DNA from: Microbacterium sp. BH-3-3-3
Lineage (GTDB): Bacteria; Actinomycetota; Actinomycetes; Actinomycetales; Microbacteriaceae
Direction of reading: 5' to 3'
Assembly: GCF_001792815.1 (NCBI RefSeq)
Contig: NZ_CP017674.1
Span: 3,038,001-3,102,000, forward strand
DNA: 64,000 bases
Of the stretch, positions 8,050 through 18,306 are shown piece after piece. A program made the position numbers and the translations under genes. The notes below the pieces were generated by a model. That model was given only the letters and a program-made list of their open reading frames with translations, did not search any database and was not told the origin of the DNA. The first letter of the stretch is position 1, and every line of letters starts with the position of its first letter.

Positions 8050-9957
8050 TCAGCGCGAGCGCACGCGCAACCAGCGCACCTCGTGCGCGGCGAGCGGAAG
8101 GCCCGCGCCCAACCAGGTCGGAGCGCCCGAGACGAGGTCCAGGGCCTCGGGTCGAAGGCCCGAGAGGGTGAGCGCGTCGACGGTCACCGGGCTGTCGGCG
8201 ACGTTCGCCATGACGACAACGTCGAAGCCCGCGTCGCCGGGGCGGACGAAGGCCACGATCGACGCCACGTGCGCGTCGAAGGCGATGAGCTCGTTGCCGG
8301 CGAGCTCGGGGGTCGACCGACGAACGGCGAGCAGGCGCGCCAGTCGTGCGAAGACGCGTCCGGCCGGGGTCCCGGCATCCGCGCGATCCGCGTAGTTCTG
8401 TGCGGGGCGGAACGGGCGGTGCACCCAGCGGCTGTCGCCCGACTCTTCGGGGCGGTCGGCGAAGCCGTAGTCGTTGAGCTGCGCGACCTCGTCGCCGAGG
8501 TACAGCAGCGGGATGCCGCCGGTCGACAGAGCGAGCGCGTGCGCGAGGACGACGCGGTCCTCACCCGCGGAGTCGCCCGCCTCGATACCGGCGAGCGAGG
8601 CGGTGGTCCCGGTCACGCGCGCGTCGCCCGTGCGCGGGTTCTCCTGGAACGGCACGCCGCGGGCGAACGTTCCCTCGGCGCGCCCGACGTAGAAATCATT
8701 GAGGAAGCGGCGGTGCGGGTAGCCGTCGATGCCGAGCTCGGCGGCATCCTCGTCGGCGAAGGTCCACCCGATGTCGTCGTGGCTGCGCACGTAGTTGACC
8801 CACGCGGTGCCGTCGGGCAGGGCGTGGCGACGCTCGAGCGCCTGCTGCAGCAGGCGTCCGTCGCGGGTGGCGAGCGCCTCCCACGTGAGGGCCATCTGCA
8901 GCGGGTTGTACGAGATCTGGCACTCGTCGGGCGAGATGTACGAGATCACCTCGTCGGGGTGCACGATCGCCTCCGACTTGAACAGCAGGCCGGGCGCGGC
9001 CATGCGCAGCACCGCATTGAAGGCCTGGAGCAGCAGATGCGCCTCGGGCAGCGACTCGCAAGTCGTGCCGAGCCGCTTCCAGATGAAGGCCACGGCATCC
9101 ATCCGCAGGATCTCGACGCCCTGGTTCGCGAGGAACAGCATCTCGCCGGCCATCGCCTCGAAGACGGCGGGGTTGGCGTAGTTGAGGTCCCACTGGAAGT
9201 GGTAGAACGTCGACCAGATCCAGCGCCCGTCGTCGAGCTGCACGAAGGACCCCGGGTGGTCGTCGGGGAAGATCTCGCGCGTGGTCCGCTCGTACGCGTC
9301 GGGCATCTCGCGGTCGGGGAAGATCAGGTAGAAATCCTCGTACGCCGGGTCACCGGCGATGGCCTTCCGCGCCCACCGGTGCTCGTTGCTGGTGTGGTTG
9401 AAGATGAAGTCGACCACCAGCGAGATTCCGGCGCGGCGGAGGTCGGCGGCGAGCTCGGAGAGTTCCTGCATCGTGCCGAGCTTCGGGTTCACGCGGCGGT
9501 AGCTCGACACCGCGTACCCGCCGTCGCTGTTCCCCTCCGGGCTCTCGAACAGCGGCATGAGGTGCAGATAGGTCAGGCCCAGTTCCTGGAAGTAGGGGAT
9601 GGCCTCCCGGATGCCGCCGAGTCCTCCCGCGTAGCGATCGACGTAGCAGACGCCACCGAGCATGCGCTCGCTCTCGAACCATCCGGGCTCGCTCTCGCGC
9701 TCGCGGTCGATGGCCTTCAGCTCGGTCGGACGCAACGCCCACGAACGTCGGGCGAGATCGACGACGGATGCCAATCGCTCGCGGCCGTCGGGACGCTCGC
9801 CGTACAACTGCACGAAGAGATCGTGCAGGCGCGGCAGGTGGGCCTCCACGTGGGGGAGGAATTCGCGGTCGACGCCGTCGGCGAGGAGATCGGCGATGAT
9901 CTCGGAGACGTCGTCGTGGTCGGTGCGCAACTGGGTCACGGGGAAAGCCTGGTGCAT
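8050..9957 (-). CDS. amylosucrase-like glycoside hydrolase family 13 enzyme
   Basis: A 635-residue cytosolic enzyme. Amylosucrases (GH13 subfamily 4) transfer glucose from sucrose to a growing alpha-1,4-glucan and release fructose. The helical N-terminal domain (about 1-90) is followed by a TIM barrel with all GH13 motifs: DFIFNHTSNEH, LRMDAVAFIWK holding the nucleophile Asp (about 284), LFKSEAIV holding the acid/base Glu (about 329) and YVRSHDDIGW with the transition-state Asp (about 391). The region GYAVSSYRRVNPKLGT fits the subfamily. Start ATG 9957 is preceded by GGAGGGG; a longer open frame extends upstream but crosses the divergent transporter. Sucrose hydrolase activity is a possible alternative. 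Confidence 0.85.
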   Translation of the reverse strand: MHQAFPVTQLRTDHDDVSEIIADLLADGVDREFLPHVEAHLPRLHDLFVQLYGERPDGRERLASVVDLARRSWALRPTELKAIDRERESEPGWFESERMLGGVCYVDRYAGGLGGIREAIPYFQELGLTYLHLMPLFESPEGNSDGGYAVSSYRRVNPKLGTMQELSELAADLRRAGISLVVDFIFNHTSNEHRWARKAIAGDPAYEDFYLIFPDREMPDAYERTTREIFPDDHPGSFVQLDDGRWIWSTFYHFQWDLNYANPAVFEAMAGEMLFLANQGVEILRMDAVAFIWKRLGTTCESLPEAHLLLQAFNAVLRMAAPGLLFKSEAIVHPDEVISYISPDECQISYNPLQMALTWEALATRDGRLLQQALERRHALPDGTAWVNYVRSHDDIGWTFADEDAAELGIDGYPHRRFLNDFYVGRAEGTFARGVPFQENPRTGDARVTGTTASLAGIEAGDSAGEDRVVLAHALALSTGGIPLLYLGDEVAQLNDYGFADRPEESGDSRWVHRPFRPAQNYADRADAGTPAGRVFARLARLLAVRRSTPELAGNELIAFDAHVASIVAFVRPGDAGFDVVVMANVADSPVTVDALTLSGLRPEALDLVSGAPTWLGAGLPLAAHEVRWLRVRSR

Positions 9958-10095
9958 CGGTGCCCCTCCGGTCGACAGCGACGTGCCCGGCGCTGGCCGT
10001 GGCGTGAGTTCTGCGCCGGGCGGTGCCGCCGTCCGCAACGCCGCCGCCGTCATACGATCGACGATGGCCCGACCCTCGGGCGCGAGGGGAGTGCG

Positions 10096-11037
10096 GTGTC
10101 GGAGCGCGGTTCGGTCGGTGTCGCCGTGGCGGGAGCGGTGCTCATCGGCGCCCTCACGGCCCTGCAGGCGAGAATCAACGGCACCCTCGGCGCCGAGATC
10201 GGTGACGGCATCGTCGCCGCCGCGATCTCGTTCAGCTCGGGACTGCTCATCCTCGTCGCGCTGTCGGCGCTGGTGCCCGAGGGGCGACGCGGGTTCGGGC
10301 GTTTGGTCTCCGGCATCCGATCCCGCTCGATCCCGCCCTGGATGCTGCTGGGGGGTCTGGCCGGGGCGTTCACCGTCGCCAGCCAGGGCCTGACGGTCGC
10401 CACCATCGGCGTGGCGTTGTTCACCGTCGGCTTCGTCGCCGGGCAGACCACGGGCGGACTCGTTCTCGACCGGGTCGGCTACGGCCCGGCGGGGGTCGTT
10501 CCCGTCACCGTGCGCCGTCTCGTCGGCGCCGTTCTCGCCATCGCCGGTGTGATCGTGTGCCTGTCGGGCGATGCGCTGGGGGGAGTGCCGCTGTGGATGC
10601 TGGTCGTCCCCGCCATCGCCGGTGCGGGCGTGGCCTGGCAGCAGGGGACGAACGGGCGTCTGCGGGTGCGCGTCGAGAGCCCGCTGACCGCGACGCTGGT
10701 CAACTTCGTCGGCGGAACGGCGGTGCTCGTCGTGGCCGCGGTGGTGCACGTGGGGGTGGTGGGCGCCCCACGCGTCATCCCCACCGAGCCCTGGCTGTAC
10801 GTGGGTGGAGCCGTCGGGGTCGTCTACATCTTCCTGTCGGCGGTGGTCGTTCGCCGCACGGGCGTGCTGCTGCTCGGCCTCGGGTCAGTCGTGGGGCTTC
10901 TGAGCACGTCGGTGCTGCTCGACGCCCTCTGGCCTGCCCCCGCCGCCCCATCGACCCCCGTCGCCCTGCTCGCGTCCGCGGTCGCGATCGTCGGTGTCAT
11001 CGTCGCGGCGGTCCCGTGGCGCCGCCGCCGGCCGTGA
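10096..11037 (+). CDS. DMT-family (DUF606/YdcZ-like) membrane transporter
   Basis: A 313-residue integral membrane protein with about ten hydrophobic helices arranged as two DUF606 repeats; both halves begin with a glycine-rich helix ending in a polar N-G motif (ALQARINGTLG near residue 20, AWQQGTNGRLR near 180), a hallmark of the family. Substrates of DUF606 transporters are mostly unknown. The GTG start at 10096 has a GAGGGGAG Shine-Dalgarno. It is divergent from amylosucrase (138 bp apart) and converges with the nitroreductase-like gene. Confidence 0.85.
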   Translation: MSERGSVGVAVAGAVLIGALTALQARINGTLGAEIGDGIVAAAISFSSGLLILVALSALVPEGRRGFGRLVSGIRSRSIPPWMLLGGLAGAFTVASQGLTVATIGVALFTVGFVAGQTTGGLVLDRVGYGPAGVVPVTVRRLVGAVLAIAGVIVCLSGDALGGVPLWMLVVPAIAGAGVAWQQGTNGRLRVRVESPLTATLVNFVGGTAVLVVAAVVHVGVVGAPRVIPTEPWLYVGGAVGVVYIFLSAVVVRRTGVLLLGLGSVVGLLSTSVLLDALWPAPAAPSTPVALLASAVAIVGVIVAAVPWRRRRP

Positions 11038-11086
11038 GCCGGAGCCCGGTCAGCGGATGACGCGCGCCGCCCGCCCGTGAACGACG

Positions 11087-11120
11087 ACGCCGCCGGGGGG
11101 ACGAGCCCCACCGGCGGCGT
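11087..11120. terminator. hairpin between convergent genes
   Basis: A 10-bp stem ACGCCGCCGG/CCGGCGGCGT (11087-11096 with 11111-11120) extended inside by GGGG/CCCC sits between the transporter stop and the converging nitroreductase-like gene. There is no T run. Confidence 0.5.
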
Positions 11121-11138
11121 ACGACGAAGACGGATCGA

Positions 11139-11708
11139 TCAGAGGTGCGCGTCGTCGGCGGCGCGACGCTTCTTGCTCCCGGGCAGACGCGAGATGTGCT
11201 TCGCGGCGTCCACGGTCTTGCGACGCACCGGGCGCGAGCGCGGCGGCTTGCCTCCGACGTAGAGCCAGCCGAGCAGCACCTCGCCCTTCGACAGGCCGTG
11301 CGCCTTGGCGAGCGCCTTGCTGCGTGTGTTGTCGTCGGTGCGCCAGAACACGCCGAAGCCGGCTTCGTCGAGCGCGAGGCTCAGCATGTGGGCGACGCCC
11401 GAGGCCACGGCCTCCTGCTCCCACGCGGGGATCTTCTTCGACTCGAGGTTCGCGACCACGGCGATGATCAGGGGAGCGCGGCGGGGCTTCGAGGAGTAGC
11501 CCTTCTTACCGTCGGCCTTGTTCAATGCGCGGGCCAGCAGGTCGCGGTCGCTCCCGCGGATCTCGATGATCCGCCAGGGACGCAGCGTCTTGTGGTCGGC
11601 GACGCGACCCGCGGCCGCGACGAACGCCTCGAGCTCGGGGCCGGTGGGGGCGAGGTCGGTGACCTTCGACCACGACCGGCGGTCGCGCATCGCCTCGAGT
11701 GCGCTCAC
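11139..11708 (-). CDS. nitroreductase-family flavoprotein
   Basis: A 189-residue protein of the FMN-binding nitroreductase superfamily. The N-terminal MRDRRSWSKVTDLAPTGPELEAF is the usual RRS + PxxP region for FMN phosphate binding; ADHKTLRPWRI matches the conserved PSxxNxQPWRF stretch in degenerate form, and the C-terminal DEAGFGVFWRT/GEVLLGWLYVGG corresponds to GLGSxWxG and LGY. The C-terminal 30 residues are unusually basic. The GTG start overlaps the msrB stop by two bases, so it is translated from the same mRNA. The natural electron acceptor is unknown. Confidence 0.75.
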   Translation of the reverse strand: MSALEAMRDRRSWSKVTDLAPTGPELEAFVAAAGRVADHKTLRPWRIIEIRGSDRDLLARALNKADGKKGYSSKPRRAPLIIAVVANLESKKIPAWEQEAVASGVAHMLSLALDEAGFGVFWRTDDNTRSKALAKAHGLSKGEVLLGWLYVGGKPPRSRPVRRKTVDAAKHISRLPGSKKRRAADDAHL

Positions 11709-12112
11709 GCCGTCTCTTCCGGGGTGAAGTTCAACGACAGCGAGTTCATGCAGTACCGGTCGCCGGTGGGCGTGCCGAAACCATCGGGGAACACGTGTCC
11801 GAGGTGCGAACCGCAGTTGGCGCAGCGCACCTCGGTGCGCTGCATGCCGTGGCTGTTGTCGTCGATGAGCTCGACGGCCTCGGGACGCACCGACTCGTAG
11901 AAGCTCGGCCACCCGCAGTGCGAGTCGAACTTCGTTCCGCTCTGGAACAGCTCGGAGCCGCACGCGGCGCAGGTGTAGAAACCGGAGCGGCTCTCATCGA
12001 GCAGTTCACCGGTCCACGCGCGTTCGGTTCCGGCCTGGCGCAGCACCGCGTACTGCTCGGGCGAAAGCTCTTCGCGCCACTGGTCGTCGGTCTTGTCGAC
12101 GGCGTAAGTCAT
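11705..12112 (-). CDS. msrB: peptide-methionine (R)-S-oxide reductase MsrB
   Basis: A 135-residue cytosolic repair enzyme that reduces the R epimer of methionine sulfoxide in proteins. The two CXXC zinc sites are present (CAAC near residue 50, CANC near 100), as are GWPSF and the catalytic Cys in RYCMNSLSLNF. Length is normal for the family. ATG 12112 (MTYAVDKTD) is used because AGAGGAAG stands five bases upstream; a longer frame lacks support. First gene of a two-gene operon with the nitroreductase-like gene, suggesting an oxidative-stress unit. Confidence 0.95.
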   Translation of the reverse strand: MTYAVDKTDDQWREELSPEQYAVLRQAGTERAWTGELLDESRSGFYTCAACGSELFQSGTKFDSHCGWPSFYESVRPEAVELIDDNSHGMQRTEVRCANCGSHLGHVFPDGFGTPTGDRYCMNSLSLNFTPEETA

Positions 12113-12185
12113 GGGATCTTCCTCTCTCCGGTCCCTATTCTCTCGTGCCGGGGGCCGGTCAGGTCGGCGCGGCATAATCTGCGGA

Positions 12186-13175
12186 ATGCAGCAGGATGCC
12201 GTGGAAGCCGTCGTCGATCGCTATGGGCGCTTCGCCCGCGACGAGGCGCCGGGTCGTTCGGCGGTGTACGAGGGGTGGGCGCGGCGCGTCGTCGACGACA
12301 CCGCGGTGGCCGAGGCTCTCGCCCGGATCGCGGAGACGCGGCGTCAGCCCCCGCTCGTCTTCGCGGTGATGCGGCTGCTGGGCGCACCAGAGGACGATGT
12401 CGACGCGTGGGCCGCGTGGGTCGTCGCCCACGCCGATCAGGTGGTCGTCGAGTGCGGGCGTCGAAGCGTGCAGACCAACGAGCCGCTCCGGTGCGCCGCG
12501 TTGCTGCCGGCGCTCTCGCTCATCGAGGGGCCGATCGCGTTGCTCGAGGTGGGGGCGAGCGCGGGCCTGTGCCTGTACCCCGACCGGTACTCCTATCGCT
12601 ACCGCCGCGGCGAGGAGGTCATCGCGCTCGACCCCGCCGACGGCCGCAGCCCGGTCGTGCTGGAGTGCGAGCTCGAGGGGCACCCCGACCTGCGTATGCC
12701 GGACGTCGTGTGGCGGGCCGGCATCGATCTGAACCCCCTCGACGCCCGAGCCGCCGACGATCGTGCGTGGCTCACGGGCCTGGTGTGGCCGGGCGAAGAG
12801 GGGAGGCGTGAGCGCATCGCCGGTGCACTCGACATCGCGACGGCCGATCCGCCCCTTCTCGTCGCGGGCGAGGGGGCGGCGGCCCTTCCCGCCCTCGCGG
12901 CGCAGGCTCCCCGCGGAGCGACGCTGGTGGTCACGACGCCCGGCGTGCTCGCCCACATCCCGCGCGCCGGGCGCGCCCCCGTCATCGCGGCCGCGCGGGC
13001 CGCGGGGCGGTGGATCACGCTCGACGCCGCGGCACTGCACGACGGCTGGACGCACCCCCCTCGCATCCGACGGGGCGGGTTCGCGCTCGCGCTCGACGGC
13101 GACGTGCGCGCCGAGGTCGATCCGCTCGGGGCGTGGGTGGCGTGGCATCCGGAATCGACGGGCGGTGCGCAGTAG
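12186..13175 (+). CDS. DUF2332 family protein
   Basis: A 329-residue protein of the DUF2332 family, common in Actinobacteria and Proteobacteria and of unknown function. Conserved features include an N-terminal helical part, the motif LLEVGASAGLCLYPDRYSY (about residues 117-135), which resembles the GxSAGLxL loop of the family and superficially a Rossmann methyltransferase motif I, and VVTTPGVLAHI near the C-terminus. ATG 12186 is five bases from a TAATCT -10 box with no Shine-Dalgarno, so the mRNA is probably leaderless. Confidence 0.85.
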   Translation: MQQDAVEAVVDRYGRFARDEAPGRSAVYEGWARRVVDDTAVAEALARIAETRRQPPLVFAVMRLLGAPEDDVDAWAAWVVAHADQVVVECGRRSVQTNEPLRCAALLPALSLIEGPIALLEVGASAGLCLYPDRYSYRYRRGEEVIALDPADGRSPVVLECELEGHPDLRMPDVVWRAGIDLNPLDARAADDRAWLTGLVWPGEEGRRERIAGALDIATADPPLLVAGEGAAALPALAAQAPRGATLVVTTPGVLAHIPRAGRAPVIAAARAAGRWITLDAAALHDGWTHPPRIRRGGFALALDGDVRAEVDPLGAWVAWHPESTGGAQ

Positions 13176-13184
13176 CGTCGAAGC

Positions 13185-13439
13185 GTGCCCCTGTCGGACC
13201 GTGATCGCGCCTTCCTCACCTTCGAGGGTGAATGGCGACGCCATGGGGGTGCGAAAGAGGAGGCGATCCGCGCCGAATTCGCGCTGACGCCGGCCCGGTA
13301 CTACCAGCTGCTCGGTCGCCTCATCGACACCCCCGAAGCCCTCGCGTCCGACCCCATGCTGGTGCGTCGCCTGCGCCGACGCCGCGATGACGCGGCCGCG
13401 CAGCAGCGCGCACGCCTCGGCCGCACCGCCACCCGGTGA
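13185..13439 (+). CDS. DUF3263 family protein
   Basis: An 84-residue basic protein typical of DUF3263: a predicted helix-turn-helix-like N-terminal region (FEGEWRRHGGAKEEAIRAEF, TPARYYQLLGRLID) and an Arg-rich tail. Family function is unknown; DNA binding is plausible from the charge. GTG 13185 follows a TAGCGT box (13173-13178) by six bases, with no Shine-Dalgarno; the box overlaps the TAG stop of the DUF2332 gene. Confidence 0.8.
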   Translation: MPLSDRDRAFLTFEGEWRRHGGAKEEAIRAEFALTPARYYQLLGRLIDTPEALASDPMLVRRLRRRRDDAAAQQRARLGRTATR

Positions 13440-13474
13440 CGGGTGCGCGCGGGTCGGACCGGTAGCATCGTCCA

Positions 13475-14077
13475 ATGGCCAGATCGACCTTCCCGCGGGA
13501 TCGCTTCGACGACCTGCCGGCCGATGCGGGTCGCGTCGGCGCCCACCGCGCCGAGAATCCCCGGCTGCGCGGGTGGATCATCTTCCTGTGGGCGGCCATC
13601 GCCACCCTCGCCCTGATCATCGCCGGCATCTTCGGCTCGCTGGTGGTGTCGGGTCGCATCTCGTTCGGCTCCGGGCCCGCGCCGGTGCCCACCGTCTCGG
13701 CGGAACCCACGACGCCCGCCGTCGTCGACACGTCGTACTCGGTGGTCGTTCTCAACGGCACGGCCGACGAGGGACTCGCCGCCGCCGTGCGCGACCAGAT
13801 CGTGGCGGCCGGATGGCCGGGTGAGGGCGTCGAGACCGGTGACTCCGACAGCACCGACTTCGCCGAGACGACGATCTACTACCTCCGCGACACCGACGAG
13901 GCGGCAGCCCAGGGCCTGGCCCAGACCATCGGGGGCGCGCAGATCGCGCAGAGCGACTTCCTGCAGCCGACCGACGACCCCAGCACCCCCGACGACGAGA
14001 GCGCCGTGAAGCGGCTCGTCGTCGTCATCGGCCTCGATCGCGCCGCCGGTCAGGCGTCGCCGTCGACCGCTCCCTGA
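13475..14077 (+). CDS. membrane protein with LytR C-terminal (LytR_C) domain
   Basis: A 200-residue protein: about 30 cytoplasmic residues, one membrane helix (about 33-57), a Pro/Thr linker and an extracellular LytR_C domain (about 87-185) beginning SYSVVVLNGTADEGLA, the hallmark VxVLNGT. LytR_C domains accompany LCP cell-wall ligases or stand alone as here, so a cell-envelope role is likely but unproven. ATG 13475 lies six bases after a TAGCAT -10 box (13463-13468): probable leaderless mRNA. Confidence 0.85.
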   Translation: MARSTFPRDRFDDLPADAGRVGAHRAENPRLRGWIIFLWAAIATLALIIAGIFGSLVVSGRISFGSGPAPVPTVSAEPTTPAVVDTSYSVVVLNGTADEGLAAAVRDQIVAAGWPGEGVETGDSDSTDFAETTIYYLRDTDEAAAQGLAQTIGGAQIAQSDFLQPTDDPSTPDDESAVKRLVVVIGLDRAAGQASPSTAP

Positions 14078-14208
14078 CCCCTCGACGGCCGCGTGTTTCC
14101 GCGGCGTAACAAGTTCGCGGCCTGCGCGTCAACAATGGGCCGAGCGGCCGGTGCGGCGGGATCACGCGTGCTTACGATGACCTCGTCATTCAGCAACGGG
14201 AGATTCGC

Positions 14209-14409
14209 ATGACGCAGGGCACTGTCAAATGGTTCAACGCCGAGAAGGGCTTCGGCTTCATCACCGTCGCCGACGGCCAGGACGTCTTCGTCCACTACTC
14301 GAGCATCGAGATGTCGGGTTTCCGCGTTCTCGAGGAGGGCCAGGCCGTCGAGTTCACCGTCGGCACCGGGCAGAAGGGCCCCCAGGCGGAGTCGGTGCGA
14401 CTGGCCTGA
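14209..14409 (+). CDS. cold-shock protein, CspA family
   Basis: A 66-residue single cold-shock domain. RNA-binding motifs are intact: [14 protein letters not shown] (RNP1) and DVFVHYSSI (RNP2). These proteins bind single-stranded RNA/DNA and melt RNA structure. A GGGAG Shine-Dalgarno precedes the ATG. The 131-base upstream gap probably holds the promoter and a 5' UTR. A strong terminator follows at once. Confidence 0.95.
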   Translation: MTQGTVKWFNAEKGFGFITVADGQDVFVHYSSIEMSGFRVLEEGQAVEFTVGTGQKGPQAESVRLA

Positions 14410-14420
14410 TCACCGTTTCC

Positions 14421-14458
14421 CGACGCCACGGCATCCGATCCCGGATGCCGTGGCGTCG
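14421..14458 (+). terminator. intrinsic terminator of the csp gene
   Basis: A perfect 17-bp stem (14421-14437 with 14442-14458) and ATCC loop, followed by TCGTTT. The inner part of both arms is the GGCATCC/GGATGCC word. Confidence 0.8.
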
Positions 14459-14481
14459 TCGTTTCCGCGCGGGTGGGCGGC

Positions 14482-14510
14482 TTGCACTCCCCAGGGGCGA
14501 GTGCCAGAAT
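14482..14510 (+). promoter_or_regulatory. groEL promoter
   Basis: TTGCAC (14482-14487) and CAGAAT (14505-14510) are spaced 17 bases, a good sigma-70-like pair. The upstream CIRCE arms fill the spacer, and a second CIRCE begins four bases after the -10. Confidence 0.65.
14484..14504. promoter_or_regulatory. CIRCE operator 1 (HrcA site), within the promoter spacer
   Basis: GCACTC (14484-14489), nine bases, GAGTGC (14499-14504): the core of the HrcA-binding CIRCE element with slightly degenerate outer bases. It occupies the -35/-10 spacer of the groEL promoter. Confidence 0.75.
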
Positions 14511-14513
14511 GAG

Positions 14514-16197
<1,684 letters not shown>

Positions 16198-16214
16198 TCC
16201 ACGCCTAGGCAGTG

Positions 16215-16250
16215 ACAGAACGCCCCCTCCTTCGGGAGGGGGCGTTCTGT
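16215..16250 (+). terminator. intrinsic terminator of groEL
   Basis: A perfect 16-bp stem (16215-16230 with 16235-16250) closes a TTCG tetraloop 18 bases after the groEL stop. Confidence 0.85.
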
Positions 16251-16353
16251 GTTGACGGGGCGGTGACCGCGCGCTGATCCGGCGCCGGTTGGCTGCTGGT
16301 GTGTTGGCGGGCTGCTGGCTTGCGTGACTGCGGGCCGGCCGGTTGGGGCACAT

Positions 16354-16402
16354 GTCCCACTTCTGGTTGCCTGCCGCGGCGCCAGGCAACCCGATGTGGG
16401 AC
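16354..16402. repeat. interrupted palindrome in a convergent intergenic region
   Basis: GTCCCAC (16354-16360), TTCT, GGTTGCCTG (16365-16373), a 9-base loop, CAGGCAACC (16383-16391), CGAT, GTGGGAC (16396-16402). Outer and inner arms pair perfectly around a 4x4 internal loop. It lies in the 308-base gap between groEL and the histidine-kinase gene, which otherwise shows no gene. Confidence 0.6.
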
Positions 16403-16505
16403 GCGGCCTGCATCTCTTGGGCCACGGTTCGAGAACTCCGCCGAGGTGCGACGGGGCGGGTGGGAGCCGGGGCCGGGACGGCTGCCGGGGGCGGAAGCGT
16501 CGGGT

Positions 16506-18293
16506 CTACGCGTCGGGACGGTAGTCGTCGGGCAGGCGCTCGAGCGGTTGCGTCTCGATGAGCGCGTGCTCCTGTGCATCGCGCCGGTCGGCCAGGGGGA
16601 GCGAGACGCGGAACGTCGCTCCGCCGCCGGGGGTGTCGACGACCTGGACCGTGCCGTGCAGCAGATCGACGATGGATGCCACGATCGACAGTCCGAGGCC
16701 CGAACCGCCGGTCTCGCGCGTGCGCGAGGTGTCAGCACGCCAGAAGCGCTGGAAGATCTGGTCGCGGATCTGCTCGGGAACGCCCTCGCCGTGATCGATG
16801 ATCTCGATCCACCCCATGTCGGCGTCGGCGTCGACCCCCACACGCAGGCCGATGGGGGAGCCGTCGGCGGTGAACCGTCGCGCATTGCCCAACAGGTTGG
16901 CGACGACCTGGCGCACCTTGTTCTCATCGCCGAGGACGATGGGGGCGAGCCGCGGGGGCGTGCGCACCACGCCCAGGGGCGCGGTCGGAGGAGCGGCGTC
17001 GTCACCCGCGGCGGTGTGCGTCTCGCCCGCCTCTCGGGCGCGGCGACGCAGACGCGACAGGGTGGCCCCGGCGATCGCCATCGCCGACGTCGGCGGCGCA
17101 CCCCTGCGGCGCCCGGGCGTCGACGCGGGCTCTCCTGCGGCGTCGAGGAGCGGGTCGAGCGTCATCAGCGGGACGACGCGTTCGGTGCGCGCGGTGGTGT
17201 CGTCGACGGTCACCTCGCGCTGGGGGGAGGTCACGCGCAGATCCATCGCGGCATCCCGAGCGATCGGGCGCAGATCGAGCGAGGTGATCGTGACGTCGCG
17301 ACGCTCGTCGAGTCGCGCGAGGGCCAACAGGTCTTCGACGAGGGCCCCCATGCGGATGGCTTCCTTCTCGATGCGTTCCATCGACTGCGCCACGTCTTCG
17401 TCGGAACGGATCGCGCCCATGCGATAGAGCTCGGCGTACCCGCGCATCGTGACGAGCGGGGTGCGCAGCTCATGGCTGGCGTCGCCGATGAAGCGTCGCA
17501 TCTGGCGCACGGTCGCGTCACGCTGCACGAGCGCCCCGTCGATCCGCGCGAGCATGGCGTTGATCGCTGTCTTGAGGCGTCCCACCTCGGTGTCGGGGAC
17601 GATGTCGGTCAGGCGCTGGCTGAAGTCGCCGGCGGCGATGTCCATCGCGGTCGTCTCGACCTGCCGCAGGTTGCGGAACGTGAGCGTCACGAGCCAGCGG
17701 GTCAGCAGGGCGCTGGCGATGAGGATGAGCAACGCGACGAACGCGTAGATCCCCACGTACGCCGCGACGATGCGATCGGTGGGGGCCAGGGGCTGGATCA
17801 CCATCTGGGTGTAGACCCCGGGATTGCCGGGGGCCTGCAGCACCCCCACGCGAGCGAGGAAGTGCTGACCGGATTCGGGGTTCTCCAACTCGATCCGCCG
17901 GTCGATCTGGCTGTAGGTCTGCTCGACGGTGAAGGTCGCGGGCAGATCGGGCAGGGCGCGCGACGACGTACCGTTGTAGAACGCCTCGCGCCGCCCGTCG
18001 GGCCCGTACACGACCACCATCGACCCGATCTGCGGGGCGTTGTCGACCTGGGTGAAGGTGATGCGGCCGTCGGTGTCGCTTGTGGTGAAGATGCTGTTCG
18101 CGATGCTCCCGGCTGCCTGCTGCGCGAGCTGCTCGTCGAGGTTGTTGACCAGCGTCGTGCGCAGGAACACCATCGTGCCGATACCGGCGGCGAACAACCC
18201 GATCGCGAGCAGCGCGACCGTGACGCCGGTGACCTTTGCCCGAAGGCTCAGGCTGCGCCACCAGCGGGTTAGGGTGTCGTCGGAGTGCGACAG
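16506..18293 (-). CDS. sensor histidine kinase, partner of the downstream-numbered OmpR regulator
   Basis: A 595-residue membrane kinase if read from CTG 18293. A Shine-Dalgarno GGAGG stands six bases before this CTG; reading on to the next TTG (18197) would remove half of the first membrane helix (AKVTGVTVALLAIGLFAAG). Domains: TM1 (about 21-45), an extracellular sensor region, TM2 (about 175-202), HAMP (about 203-255), HisKA with phospho-His 274 in SHELRTP, then an unusually long Ala/Arg/Pro-rich insert (about 362-452) before the ATPase domain with N box VVANLLGNARRF, HGEGVP and GSGLGLSIV. It follows the regulator stop by 13 bases, so they form one operon. Signal unknown. Confidence 0.9.
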   Translation of the reverse strand: MSHSDDTLTRWWRSLSLRAKVTGVTVALLAIGLFAAGIGTMVFLRTTLVNNLDEQLAQQAAGSIANSIFTTSDTDGRITFTQVDNAPQIGSMVVVYGPDGRREAFYNGTSSRALPDLPATFTVEQTYSQIDRRIELENPESGQHFLARVGVLQAPGNPGVYTQMVIQPLAPTDRIVAAYVGIYAFVALLILIASALLTRWLVTLTFRNLRQVETTAMDIAAGDFSQRLTDIVPDTEVGRLKTAINAMLARIDGALVQRDATVRQMRRFIGDASHELRTPLVTMRGYAELYRMGAIRSDEDVAQSMERIEKEAIRMGALVEDLLALARLDERRDVTITSLDLRPIARDAAMDLRVTSPQREVTVDDTTARTERVVPLMTLDPLLDAAGEPASTPGRRRGAPPTSAMAIAGATLSRLRRRAREAGETHTAAGDDAAPPTAPLGVVRTPPRLAPIVLGDENKVRQVVANLLGNARRFTADGSPIGLRVGVDADADMGWIEIIDHGEGVPEQIRDQIFQRFWRADTSRTRETGGSGLGLSIVASIVDLLHGTVQVVDTPGGGATFRVSLPLADRRDAQEHALIETQPLERLPDDYRPDA

Positions 18294-18306
18294 GGGGAGC
18301 CTCCGC

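Noticed and set aside
8083..11037. 984-codon open frame on the plus strand
   Set aside because: It runs antisense to amylosucrase and then into the DMT transporter frame; only the last 313 codons (from 10096) make a recognisable protein. The rest is a high-GC shadow.
18195..18197. TTG as start of the histidine kinase
   Set aside because: Would cut TM1 in half and lacks a Shine-Dalgarno; CTG 18293 fits better.
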